Shown here piece after piece: positions 1 to 5,814 of a stretch of 6,896 nucleotides of DNA. Source of the DNA: Gemmatimonadota bacterium (lineage in GTDB: Bacteria > Gemmatimonadota > Gemmatimonadetes > Gemmatimonadales > GWC2-71-9). Made by a program: the position numbers and the translations under genes. The notes below the pieces were generated by a model. That model searched no databases. It saw nothing but the letters and a program-made list of their open reading frames with translations, and was not told the DNA's origin. Positions within the stretch are counted from its first letter, which is position 1. Each line of letters starts with the position of its first letter. Where the stretch lies: the NCBI GenBank assembly GCA_003221075.1, contig QHUF01000200.1, positions 1-6,896 of the forward strand, in the 5' to 3' direction.

Positions 1-76
1 CTTCATCGGCGTTGATCTGCTGCCAGCGCTCGACCTCGCGAGCAATCCGGTCCTCTGACAGAACAAGCAGGTTCAC
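1..76 (-). CDS. N-terminal part of an unrecognised protein, cut by the window edge
   Basis: From a GTG at 74-76 the minus strand reads VNLLVLSEDRIAREVERWQQ and stays open to the left edge. The composition (a short hydrophobic strand, then an amphipathic charged helix) looks like real coding sequence rather than a shadow. The same frame is open further back to a GTG at 134-136, directly after the TGA that ends the corrected CPBP reading at 137-139, so the start is undecided. The 74-76 GTG also overlaps, as GTGA, the stop at 73-75 of the uncorrected CPBP frame. No clear Shine-Dalgarno stands before either start. I do not recognise the family; too little is present to assign a function. Confidence 0.4.
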   Translation of the reverse strand, partial: MNLLVLSEDRIAREVERWQQINADE

Positions 77-136
77 AAATACAATTGTACCACGACTGAC
101 GGCGCCAGCTCCAGCCGCGTGGTCGGCGGCCCGCAC

Positions 137-747
137 TCACACTCTCGAGAGGGGCGCATCATGAAAGAGTAGCGGATACGCCAGGGCGGCGAGAATGGAG
201 TGGGACCCGGCCAGGAGCCAGAGGTTCGGCCAGCGACGATATAACAAGACCACATGACGCCAGCGGCGAATGTGAGTGCGAGGAGCGTAACATTCCCGAG
301 ATGAACGCTCGCGAACGCCGCGGCCGTCAGAACCACCTGAAGGGCCGGAACACGCACCAACACCCGCAAACCACGATGGAGCAGCCCTTGAAACGCGAAT
401 TGCTGCGCCAGTGCCCACACGGGGTACAACGCCAGCAGGACCAGCATCGTCGGTTGCCACACGGCGCGGCCCTTTCCAGCGGCGAGCGCCACCAGCCCCG
501 CTCCCACGAGAAGCGTACACAGGCCCACCGGTACGAGCCCCGCCGCGAGATTGTCGCGACGAAAACCCAGTTCGTGCCACGAATGCGGGTGGCGTTTGAC
601 GAGGTAGAAGATGTATGCGCCCAAGGCTAGCCCCGAGGCAAGAAATGACCAGCGCTTCGGGACGTGAAGGAGTTCGAGCGTGAGGTAAAGAAGTGAAATA
701 CCCGCGACGAGGGCGACATCAATGATCGCAATACGTCGAGTTGTCAC
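137..747 (-). CDS. CPBP-family (CAAX protease-like) membrane protein, apparent frameshift, degenerate active site
   Basis: The GTG start at 745-747 overlaps the upstream stop as GTGA, suggesting translational coupling. Several hydrophobic segments are seen (about residues 8-24, 35-50, 68-90, 100-118, 136-165). The CPBP (Abi/CAAX protease) core is visible: at the place of the EExxxR motif it reads QQFAFQGLLHRGL (Q115, Q116, Q120), followed by the FxxxH motif as FASVH (F145, H149). With both Glu and the Arg changed to Gln, glutamic-protease activity is doubtful. In the starting frame the protein loses family character after about residue 168 and runs as low-complexity sequence to a stop at 73. 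The other frame gives the expected C-terminus (RRWPNLWLLAGSHSILAALA and on, hydrophobic, stop at 137-139). The frames join near 235-255 as if one base were missing. Corrected length is about 203 residues. Family assignment is good; whether the frameshift is real is open. Confidence 0.72.
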
Positions 748-1514
748 CGCTGCCGAGGACTCGCGGGCGGCCGGCGGGTCGAGTCCGGAAGTGTGAACGT
801 TACGCGGCCATCCTGGTCGAGAAAGTCGAGTGCAGGTACGCCAGACGAGTCGACACGGATGCGCAGGCGAGGCCTCCCCTGCGGGTCGGACAGCACGATG
901 GCGGCGGCGCGGTCGAGAGAACGTCCGACAAACACCCGGGGCGCGACGAACGCGTCGATTCCGTACTTCGCCTGGAGCCTGGCGAACGCCTCCGTTCGGG
1001 CGGGCCCCCGAGGTAGCTTCCCGATGCTGTCAAACGGCCCCATCAACTCCCCAAGGGGGACGTTCGCCCGGTCCCACACCTGAAACCCGACGCGCCGGCG
1101 ACCACTCTCATCGTCGTAGGTGATCCCGGCGACCTGATCCTGATCGAACTGGTCGAAGAGGAGACCAGCCTCGGCGCGGAAACTGCCGTCCCGATCGCGA
1201 TGGCCGCCAAAGACGAGACCGCCGTTTTCATTACCCTCGTCGTTGAAGAAGATCAGCCCCGCCTGATTCCCGCCTTGCCGAGGGTAGGACTTCCCGCGCA
1301 CCACCGCGTCTGGCGCCCGTGCCTTGTTCGAGATCACAAGACGCAGCGTGCCGTCCTTCTCGACGACGTTGATACGCTCGACGTCGATTTCCTCGAAGCG
1401 AGTCTTCTGACTGAACCGTGAAAAGGCGGCGAGAGCAAAGACTGTGAGGACCACGGTGGCGGTGAGGGCGTATGCCCTGAGCAGCCGTAACTCCTTGCGG
1501 CTCGTCGTGTCCAT
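744..1514 (-). CDS. Membrane-anchored protein of unknown function with beta-rich extracytoplasmic part
   Basis: This 256-residue protein has a short basic N-terminus (KELRLLR), one transmembrane segment at about 15-31, and then a long polar part likely outside the membrane. After the anchor comes a motif-like stretch FEEIDVERINVVEKDGTLRL at about 40-59. Strand-turn units of the form D-x-x-G-x-x-R-x-x-I recur near the end, about 205-242 (PQGRPRLRIRVDSSG, then LDFLDQDGRVTF), suggesting repeated beta-hairpins. I know of uncharacterised proteins of this style in Gemmatimonadota/Acidobacteriota-like genomes but no function. The start is supported by a strong Shine-Dalgarno. It lies 24 bases after the serine hydrolase gene and overlaps the CPBP start by four bases (GTGA), so the three are probably co-transcribed. 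No catalytic motif is seen. Confidence 0.85.
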   Translation of the reverse strand: MDTTSRKELRLLRAYALTATVVLTVFALAAFSRFSQKTRFEEIDVERINVVEKDGTLRLVISNKARAPDAVVRGKSYPRQGGNQAGLIFFNDEGNENGGLVFGGHRDRDGSFRAEAGLLFDQFDQDQVAGITYDDESGRRRVGFQVWDRANVPLGELMGPFDSIGKLPRGPARTEAFARLQAKYGIDAFVAPRVFVGRSLDRAAAIVLSDPQGRPRLRIRVDSSGVPALDFLDQDGRVTFTLPDSTRRPPASPRQR

Positions 1515-1517
1515 GAA

Positions 1518-1524
1518 CCACCTC
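1518..1524 (-). promoter_or_regulatory. Ribosome binding site GAGGTGG for the 744-1514 gene
   Basis: The minus strand reads GAGGTGG three bases before the ATG at 1512-1514, with the GAGG core six bases from the start. It is one of only two clear Shine-Dalgarno sequences in the window and fixes this start. Confidence 0.65.
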
Positions 1525-1538
1525 GCTACGGGGGGGAT

Positions 1539-2660
1539 CTACGGTTTAGGGGCCGAGATACCAACCAGAGGAAGTCCCAACGCTGCACGCGCTACGTTTT
1601 TGAATAGAGAATCAGGGCCAAACGAACCACAATTTGTGAACACGGTGACGGACAACGAGTCGTCGGGAAAGTACCCGTTCGCACTCGTGAACCCGATGAT
1701 CCCGCCGCCATGCTGGATCATGCGGTGGCCGCCCAGCGTGTCGACGAGGAGACCAAAGCCGTAGCCTCGCGGCTGGGCGGCGCCCGTCGGCGTCGTCATG
1801 GTTCGATACGAGGCCGGCGTCACCACCTTCCCTGAGGAGAGGAGGAAATTCCACCGTGCGACATCATCGACCGTCGCACACATCGCCCCGGCCGAGTATG
1901 GCTGCGTCATGCTGAAGTACGGGGCGCGGTGCCAGCCCGTCGAATCGTGGTCGTACCCCGCCGCCCGGCCAGGAAGCACACGATTGAGGTCACAGTAGTA
2001 GCTGTGGGCCAGGCCGAGCGGACGCAGGAGCTTCGTTTCGAGGTAGCTGGGAAAGGGCTCTCCCGTCACACGGTCGAGCAGCATGCCGACGAGAATGTAG
2101 CCGGTATTGTCGTAGCGCCACGCAGTCCCCGGCTTGAACCACATCGAATCTCGCGCGGTGAGTGCAACGAGCGTGTCCGTGGACATGTCCTCGCGCCAAC
2201 GGTTCAGCCACCTCGGCCCAATGTCCGTCATGCTGGGAATGCCCGACGTGTGATTGAGCAGCTGACGCACGCTCACCCGCCGCCAGTCTGCTGGCAGTCC
2301 ATTGATGTAGCCGCTGATCGAGTCGTCCAGATTGATGCGGCCGGTTTCTACCAAGCGCATGACGGCAGCCGCCGCGAACTGTTTTGTGATCGATCCGATT
2401 TGGTACAGCGTCGACGGCGAGGCTCCGACCTGTTGCTCGAGGTCCGCAAAGCCATAACCCGCGCGCACGATCGTGTCCCTGCCCCGGAGGATCTCGATCG
2501 ATACGGCCGGGGAGCGTTCGGCATCGATGTAGGCATGTGCCAAGGAGTCAACGACTCGCCGCACGGCTCGAACCGGCGGGCGCGATTGGCCGACGGTCGC
2601 AGCGCCGAACACTGCGGTGAGAGCCGCGGCGACAGTGAGAGAGCGAGCGCAGAGGGTCAT
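1539..2660 (-). CDS. Secreted serine hydrolase of the beta-lactamase class C / penicillin-binding family
   Basis: The 373-residue protein carries a signal-peptide-like N-terminus (basic then hydrophobic, to about residue 25) and a full PF00144-type beta-lactamase fold. Its motifs are in order: SITK at 90-93 (S90 nucleophile, K93 general base), the LLNHTSGIP landmark at 134-142, YDN at 183-185 (the Tyr-x-Asn motif, usually YSN or YAN), and HGGG at 317-320 in place of the KTG motif. All catalytic residues are present, so an active periplasmic esterase, D-aminopeptidase or related hydrolase is likely. True beta-lactam resistance cannot be claimed from this. There is no DUF3471-like C-terminal domain, which often follows in this family. 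The ATG sits 9 bases after the stop of the small membrane protein gene; no good Shine-Dalgarno is seen, so coupling to the upstream gene is plausible. Confidence 0.93.
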   Translation of the reverse strand: MTLCARSLTVAAALTAVFGAATVGQSRPPVRAVRRVVDSLAHAYIDAERSPAVSIEILRGRDTIVRAGYGFADLEQQVGASPSTLYQIGSITKQFAAAAVMRLVETGRINLDDSISGYINGLPADWRRVSVRQLLNHTSGIPSMTDIGPRWLNRWREDMSTDTLVALTARDSMWFKPGTAWRYDNTGYILVGMLLDRVTGEPFPSYLETKLLRPLGLAHSYYCDLNRVLPGRAAGYDHDSTGWHRAPYFSMTQPYSAGAMCATVDDVARWNFLLSSGKVVTPASYRTMTTPTGAAQPRGYGFGLLVDTLGGHRMIQHGGGIIGFTSANGYFPDDSLSVTVFTNCGSFGPDSLFKNVARAALGLPLVGISAPKP

Positions 2661-2669
2661 ATGATAATT

Positions 2670-2933
2670 CTACGACAGACGCCGAGCGCCGTCGATAAGC
2701 CATCCCAATCCGTAGAGCACCACCGCATTGATGAGTAGGCCACCGTTGATCCACCAGCCGGCAAACAGAAGACTCCACGGCAACCCGAATGGTACCGCAA
2801 CGTAGACGATCAAGGCGTACTCCAATTCGTGTGGCGGCGGCCCACGGCGCGTCCAAATGATTACCCAGACTGTCAGTCCGAGAATCACGACCGCGTACAC
2901 GATCGGCAAGAGGAAGCGCCACGGAAGGGTCAG
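2670..2933 (-). CDS. Small integral membrane protein, about three transmembrane segments, start uncertain
   Basis: From LTLPWRFLL to the stop at 2670-2672 the reading is strongly hydrophobic, with three helices separated by short polar loops: about WRFLLPIVYAVVILGLTVWV, then YALIVYVAVPFGLPWSLLFA, then GGLLINAVVLYGLGWLI. A WTRRGPPPHELE loop lies between the first two. The next ATG in frame is at 3083, but the intervening part is Arg/Cys-rich and looks like the shadow of the upstream gene. Better candidates are a CTG at 2931-2933 that overlaps the upstream TGA as CTGA (87 residues), or a TTG at 2970-2972 (100 residues). Neither has a strong ribosome site. The family is not recognised; the tight spacing on both sides suggests an operon member. 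Confidence 0.6.
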   Translation of the reverse strand: MTLPWRFLLPIVYAVVILGLTVWVIIWTRRGPPPHELEYALIVYVAVPFGLPWSLLFAGWWINGGLLINAVVLYGLGWLIDGARRLS

Positions 2934-3216
2934 GGTTCGCTCGACTGATCGATGCCCGGTATCTCCCGACAAACGCCTGCGAGAACCCGCTGTAACGTCA
3001 CAGACGGGCTCGGCGCAGGGCGCCGCAGCTCGGCCGCAACGGTGTCGGCGACGATGCGCACCACGGCAAGCCCAGTCGCCCATTTGCCGTCATCAGAGAG
3101 CAAGCTGTCATACCACACGACGCCACTGATCACATCCTGAAGACAGTTTCCTATGAATGCGCCAAGCACGGCCACCAGAGACCTGAGAGGAGGACACCGA
3201 GAACCGCAAGCTTCAT
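2930..3216 (-). CDS. Small single-pass membrane or exported protein, apparent frameshift after codon 12
   Basis: An ATG at 3214-3216 overlaps the stop of the previous gene as ATGA and begins MKLAVLGVLLSG, a classic signal or anchor start, but this frame ends after 21 codons (stop at 3151-3153). The frame one base earlier then continues naturally with LVAVLGAFIGNCLQDVIS and a polar part (WYDSLLSDDGKWATGLAVVR, then a Pro-rich spacer) to the stop at 2930-2932. Joining the two near 3173-3190 gives a protein of about 94 residues with one continuous hydrophobic segment, as if one base were missing. The alternative without a frameshift is a GTG start at 3173-3175 (81 residues). The family is not recognised. 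The stop overlaps the possible CTG start of the next gene. Confidence 0.5.
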
Positions 3217-3866
3217 TGGAAGTAGCCCTCAAGCACCTCCCCCGCATATGTCCGCACCGCCCCATCCAGGTTGCGATCAGAAGACAGAAATGTACGAATC
3301 GCCCGCGCGCTATCGCGGTGGCTCAAATGCCCGAGACCATGCAGCGCGCCTCTCTGAGTCTCGGGATGATCAGACGCGAGCATGCCCTTGAGCGCCTCCA
3401 GCATGGTGTCCTGCACCCGCGCGTCCTCTGGTTGCTTGTCTGGGTCCCGGTTGCCGCAATAGTAGTCATACGCGATCGAGTCCCAGAGCATGTAGGCGCA
3501 ACCTCCAACGCCATCGGCAGCGCGCTCCAGCACGTTCTTGTACAGGTGTGGAATCGCGAGTATGCACCGCCGACGCGCAGGCCATGCAATGTCGGGATTC
3601 CAGAGCTGATCGAGAAACGCTGTGTGACCAGCCGCGCCGAAAACGTAATTCAGGCCCTCCGCTATCTGCATCGGCGTGTACTGCTCGAGAAGCTGCGCTG
3701 AGTCCGCACACAAGCGCGTCATGTACTCGATAGCACGCGAGGGGACGATCTGCACTTCCTCCTCCAGCTGCCAATACCATTTCTTGTCGACTTCGTGTTC
3801 CGGATAGTGGTCGAAGACAAACTCAAGAAACTCATCATAGTTTGCGTTGCGGAGATCAGGACTCAT
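3213..3866 (-). CDS. Soluble alpha-helical protein with HEAT-like C-terminal repeats, unknown function
   Basis: This 217-residue protein has no signal peptide or membrane segment and is acidic and helix-rich. The N-terminal part (about 10-60) contains FLEFVFDHYPEHEVDKKWYW and YMTRLCAD. The middle is rich in aromatic residues (GLNYVFGAAG at 71-80, CAYMLWDSIAYDYY at 123-136). The C-terminal 70 residues look like two HEAT-type helical pairs (about 150-184, including HPETQRGALHGLGHLSHRD, and 186-215). I believe similar proteins occur as uncharacterised neighbours of immunity-type genes, but I cannot name the family. The ATG at 3864-3866 has no clear Shine-Dalgarno. It follows the SUKH gene by 36 bases and overlaps the next start by four bases, so it is probably co-transcribed with both. 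A protein-binding or immunity role is an inference from fold style and neighbour. Confidence 0.82.
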   Translation of the reverse strand: MSPDLRNANYDEFLEFVFDHYPEHEVDKKWYWQLEEEVQIVPSRAIEYMTRLCADSAQLLEQYTPMQIAEGLNYVFGAAGHTAFLDQLWNPDIAWPARRRCILAIPHLYKNVLERAADGVGGCAYMLWDSIAYDYYCGNRDPDKQPEDARVQDTMLEALKGMLASDHPETQRGALHGLGHLSHRDSARAIRTFLSSDRNLDGAVRTYAGEVLEGYFQ

Positions 3867-3902
3867 TCTGGCGGCGTGCTGAAGAAGAATTCATTCCTCA
3901 AT

Positions 3903-4325
3903 CTACGGCCGAATCCAGAACTGCCACCACTTCTTTTTTCGAAACGCTTCGTGCGTCGCGCGTTCATCGGCCTCAATGAACCCTAGCTCGTCGTGCAGGA
4001 GCTTCACAAAGGCGGGGAAACTCGGAGCGTGGGGCTCTAGTTTGCCCGACTCCAGGTTGAACGCGAGGACCGGGAAGGGCGGCGTAGCGGTATCGAGCAG
4101 ATACGTCAGTTCCCCTCCGTCGGTACCGAGGGCAAAGAACCCGCGTGGCCAGACGTTAGCTCGAGCACGGTTGAGCTGCAGAAGTCTCCGCGAATCGTCG
4201 AGGAGCCAGAGTTCGGCGGCGGAGGAGTCCGGGCCAAAAGGATAGGAGCACATCGTGTCGCGATACGGCTCCGGAAGTCGCAGGGCAAGGCGATGCTCTA
4301 AAGAGGCGATTGCGTCTGGCGTCAT
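3903..4325 (-). CDS. SUKH (SMI1/KNR4)-family protein, possible toxin-immunity protein
   Basis: The 140-residue protein matches the SUKH pattern: an N-terminal helix IASLEHRLALRLPEPYRDTM (about 6-25), then AELWLLDDSRRLLQLNRARA (about 37-56), the strand-turn FFALGTDGGELTYLLD (63-78), and PVLAFNLESGKLEPHAPSF (85-103), followed by a helix ending FVKLLHDELG. The tail is unusually basic and Trp-rich (KKKWWQFWIRP). SUKH proteins are known widely as immunity proteins of bacterial polymorphic toxin systems, but many are orphans. No toxin gene with nuclease or RHS repeats is visible here, so this is either an orphan immunity gene or a SUKH domain with another role. It lacks a signal peptide and should be cytosolic. 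It is followed at 36 bases by the helical-repeat gene. Confidence 0.75.
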   Translation of the reverse strand: MTPDAIASLEHRLALRLPEPYRDTMCSYPFGPDSSAAELWLLDDSRRLLQLNRARANVWPRGFFALGTDGGELTYLLDTATPPFPVLAFNLESGKLEPHAPSFPAFVKLLHDELGFIEADERATHEAFRKKKWWQFWIRP

Positions 4326-4358
4326 AGGTCCCGATCGTGGCGCCTGTTCGACAGAACC

Positions 4359-4511
4359 TCAGGAACCGCGACGATCGATCAAGGATGACCAGAATTCCCC
4401 GCCCTTCTCGCGGGAGAAATGAATCTCAAAACGCGTTCTGGGATCCTCCCAGACGTACAGTTTTTCCTGGCCTTCCTCTCCCCATTGCTTCGGCGGACCT
4501 AGGCTTCCGAC
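4359..4511 (-). pseudogene. In-frame continuation of the lipoprotein gene beyond its amber stop
   Basis: Directly after the TAG at 4512-4514 the same frame stays open for 50 codons to a TGA at 4359-4361. The reading is protein-like: SLGPPKQWGEEGQEKLYVWE, then DPRTRFEIHFSREKGGEFWS, ending SLIDRRGS. It has alternating strand-forming residues and a WED-x-R-T-R-F-E beta-hairpin that continues well from the preceding FTYDGTESLTDKIRG. No ATG, GTG or TTG start exists in this stretch, so it cannot be an independent gene. It is best read as the severed C-terminal third of the lipoprotein, cut off by a nonsense substitution, a base error in the sequence, or a recoded stop. The next gene starts 33 bases beyond it, which is the usual spacing in this window. 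Confidence 0.6.
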
Positions 4512-4811
4512 CTAACCGCGGATTTTGTCCGTCAACGACTCGGTGCCGTCATACGTGAAGCGCATGTATCGGACGGTGTCACCTCGATCCGTGAACACGA
4601 CAATCGAAGTGGTTCCGCCACCCGCGAATGTGCCTGGCCGCAACCGATAGGTGGTGTCATCAACGGGCTCCGCGTTATAGAGCTTGCCAAGCGGCTGCCC
4701 CAGCGCGATCCGACCGCCAGTGACGTTTATGTAGCGATAGACTGGTTCATGCCCGCGTGTGCAGGCAGCGGACAGAAGCACTGGGACTAGCAAGAGTTTC
4801 AGAATGCTCAT
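4512..4811 (-). CDS. Lipoprotein of unknown function, probably truncated by an amber stop
   Basis: From the ATG at 4809-4811 the protein begins MSILKLLLVPVLLSAAC, a lipoprotein signal peptide with lipobox LSAAC and the lipidated Cys at 17. The mature part reads as a small beta domain (YRYINVTGGRIALGQPLGKL at about 26-45, then TYRLRPGTF and TTSIVVFTDRGDTVRYMRFT) and stops at residue 99 with TAG (4512-4514). The frame can be extended upstream to 5051, but that part is Arg/Ser-rich and overlaps the DinB gene, so I reject it. The ATG overlaps the TGA of a small upstream ORF as ATGA. The domain seems unfinished at the TAG, since the continuation at 4359-4511 is in the same frame and similar in style. 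The family is not named. The whole gene would be 4359-4811, about 150 residues. Confidence 0.75.
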   Translation of the reverse strand: MSILKLLLVPVLLSAACTRGHEPVYRYINVTGGRIALGQPLGKLYNAEPVDDTTYRLRPGTFAGGGTTSIVVFTDRGDTVRYMRFTYDGTESLTDKIRG

Positions 4812-4945
4812 CGATGCGACGTCTGCGCTGAGAGCGCCGCGATTTCCTTGCCGACTCCGGCCATTGCGTGCAGCTCGCATACAAACGAGTCGACTCGGGC
4901 GAGTGGCACGGCGAGTTCGGAGCCAAGGTTCTGAGCCAGGAGCAA
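4808..4945 (-). CDS. Possible small ORF between the DinB and lipoprotein genes
   Basis: A TTG at 4943-4945 opens a 45-codon reading that includes SELAVPLARVDSFVCELHAM and GKEIAALSAQTSHR, and ends in a TGA overlapping the lipoprotein ATG as ATGA. It fills nearly all of the otherwise empty space between the genes and looks helical. The start is weak (TTG, immediately after an in-frame TAG, poor ribosome site), so it may be a remnant of a longer gene or chance. No family is recognised. Confidence 0.25.
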   Translation of the reverse strand: MLLAQNLGSELAVPLARVDSFVCELHAMAGVGKEIAALSAQTSHR

Positions 4946-4965
4946 CTACTGACATGCCTGCGCCC

Positions 4966-5778
4966 TCACGATTGACGCTTCTTCGCCGGCCGGTCGCGGC
5001 CATACTGGTGGAGGACGAGGCCCGATACCGCTCCACTCGCATCGCGCACAAAGGTGACTTGTGCGTCCACGTCCTTGGCGAAGAAGTCGTTGTTGCTCTC
5101 GGGCCACAGTTGTACCGCGGCGCTGCCTATGCTCGACCTGATATGGAGCGCCCCGTTCTGCAGCGTGACGTCGAGCTCCAGGCCTGGCGCGAGCTCGTAG
5201 ACGCCTACGTATGGTGACAACGCCGATGCCGGCAACTCGATCCCCACGCGTGCCCGCGGCGGCAGCGCCGAAGGAGGCACCATGCCGAGCAGTCGCATGT
5301 AGCTCGAGATCTGACTGTAGTGCTCTGCCAAATCGGTCTCGAACGCGAGCAAGGTGCTCGCCAGCGCCGGCGACTCGAGTTTCCCCACGTGCTCCATGGC
5401 AGTGTCGCAGAAGCGGAGTGAGGCCTCGAGACGGTGGACGAGGGTGTCCTTCGGCCACTGCGCTTTGACGGTGTCCGACAACGAATCTTTGGGAGTCCTC
5501 GGGTGCTTCAGGACGCCGAGACGCTCACACAGGCTGTAGTTCGCATTCTCGAGGTGTTGGGCGATGTAGCCGATGGTCTGCTGTGAGGGGGTAGGCCGGT
5601 AGTCGTATCGGGCTGCTGGGATGGAATCGAAGGCCGCGACGAGCCGACTCCCGAAGAAGTCGGCAAACGTGATGAATTCAAACATGACGGCATTGGGCAC
5701 CTCGGGCGTGGGCGGCGACTGCCCTGCCAGCACCGAGGGAAGCACAAGCGTGAGCACGATCAGGGCGCGACGGTCCAT
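4966..5778 (-). CDS. Secreted DinB-family protein with C-terminal DUF3471-like domain
   Basis: The 270-residue protein starts with a clear signal peptide (MDRRALIVLTLVLPSVLAGQ). Residues about 33-168 form a DinB/YfiT-type four-helix domain: TIGYIAQHLENANYSLCERL at 68-87 carries the first likely metal-ligand His (H75), and HYSQISSYMRLLGMVPPS at 153-170 carries a later one (H153) and the typical helix-4 ending. H130 is a possible third ligand. From about 182 to 266 a separate beta domain follows, with LSPYVGVYELAPGLELDVTL, then FFAKDVDAQVTFVRD and GLVLHQYGRDRPAKK. This closely follows the DUF3471 pattern usually seen behind beta-lactamase-family hydrolases. DinB-superfamily proteins are often metal-dependent thiol transferases, but secreted versions have no established reaction. 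The start is supported by GGAG at five bases. The gene lies 36 bases after the propeller gene. Confidence 0.88.
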   Translation of the reverse strand: MDRRALIVLTLVLPSVLAGQSPPTPEVPNAVMFEFITFADFFGSRLVAAFDSIPAARYDYRPTPSQQTIGYIAQHLENANYSLCERLGVLKHPRTPKDSLSDTVKAQWPKDTLVHRLEASLRFCDTAMEHVGKLESPALASTLLAFETDLAEHYSQISSYMRLLGMVPPSALPPRARVGIELPASALSPYVGVYELAPGLELDVTLQNGALHIRSSIGSAAVQLWPESNNDFFAKDVDAQVTFVRDASGAVSGLVLHQYGRDRPAKKRQS

Positions 5779-5783
5779 GAGGT

Positions 5784-5787
5784 CTCC
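5784..5787 (-). promoter_or_regulatory. Ribosome binding site GGAG for the DinB-family gene
   Basis: The minus strand reads GGAGACCTC immediately before the ATG at 5776-5778. A GGAG core with a five-base spacer is a normal Shine-Dalgarno and supports this start. Confidence 0.6.
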
Positions 5788-5814
5788 AAAGATGCTGGCC
5801 AGCGCGCTAAGTCT

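Noticed and set aside
1929..2738. Long plus-strand open frame of 269 codons opposite the serine hydrolase gene
   Set aside because: It is Arg/His/Val-rich with no recognisable domain and lies wholly against a gene with complete catalytic motifs; a GC-rich antisense shadow. The same applies to the other plus-strand frames (for example 3153-3701 and 4759-5217).
2934..3083. N-terminal extension of the three-helix membrane protein to the ATG at 3083
   Set aside because: The extension is Arg/Cys/Gly-rich and mirrors another frame of the upstream small gene; protein-like character begins only near 2933-2972.
4812..5051. N-terminal extension of the lipoprotein frame up to 5051
   Set aside because: The extra part is Arg/Ser-rich, overlaps the DinB gene, and would bury a perfect lipoprotein signal peptide that starts at 4811.
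1515..5814. Integron cassette sites in the other intergenic gaps
   Set aside because: The gaps are only about 9-36 bases and several genes overlap; I found no TAAC...GTTA paired boxes after the other stops.
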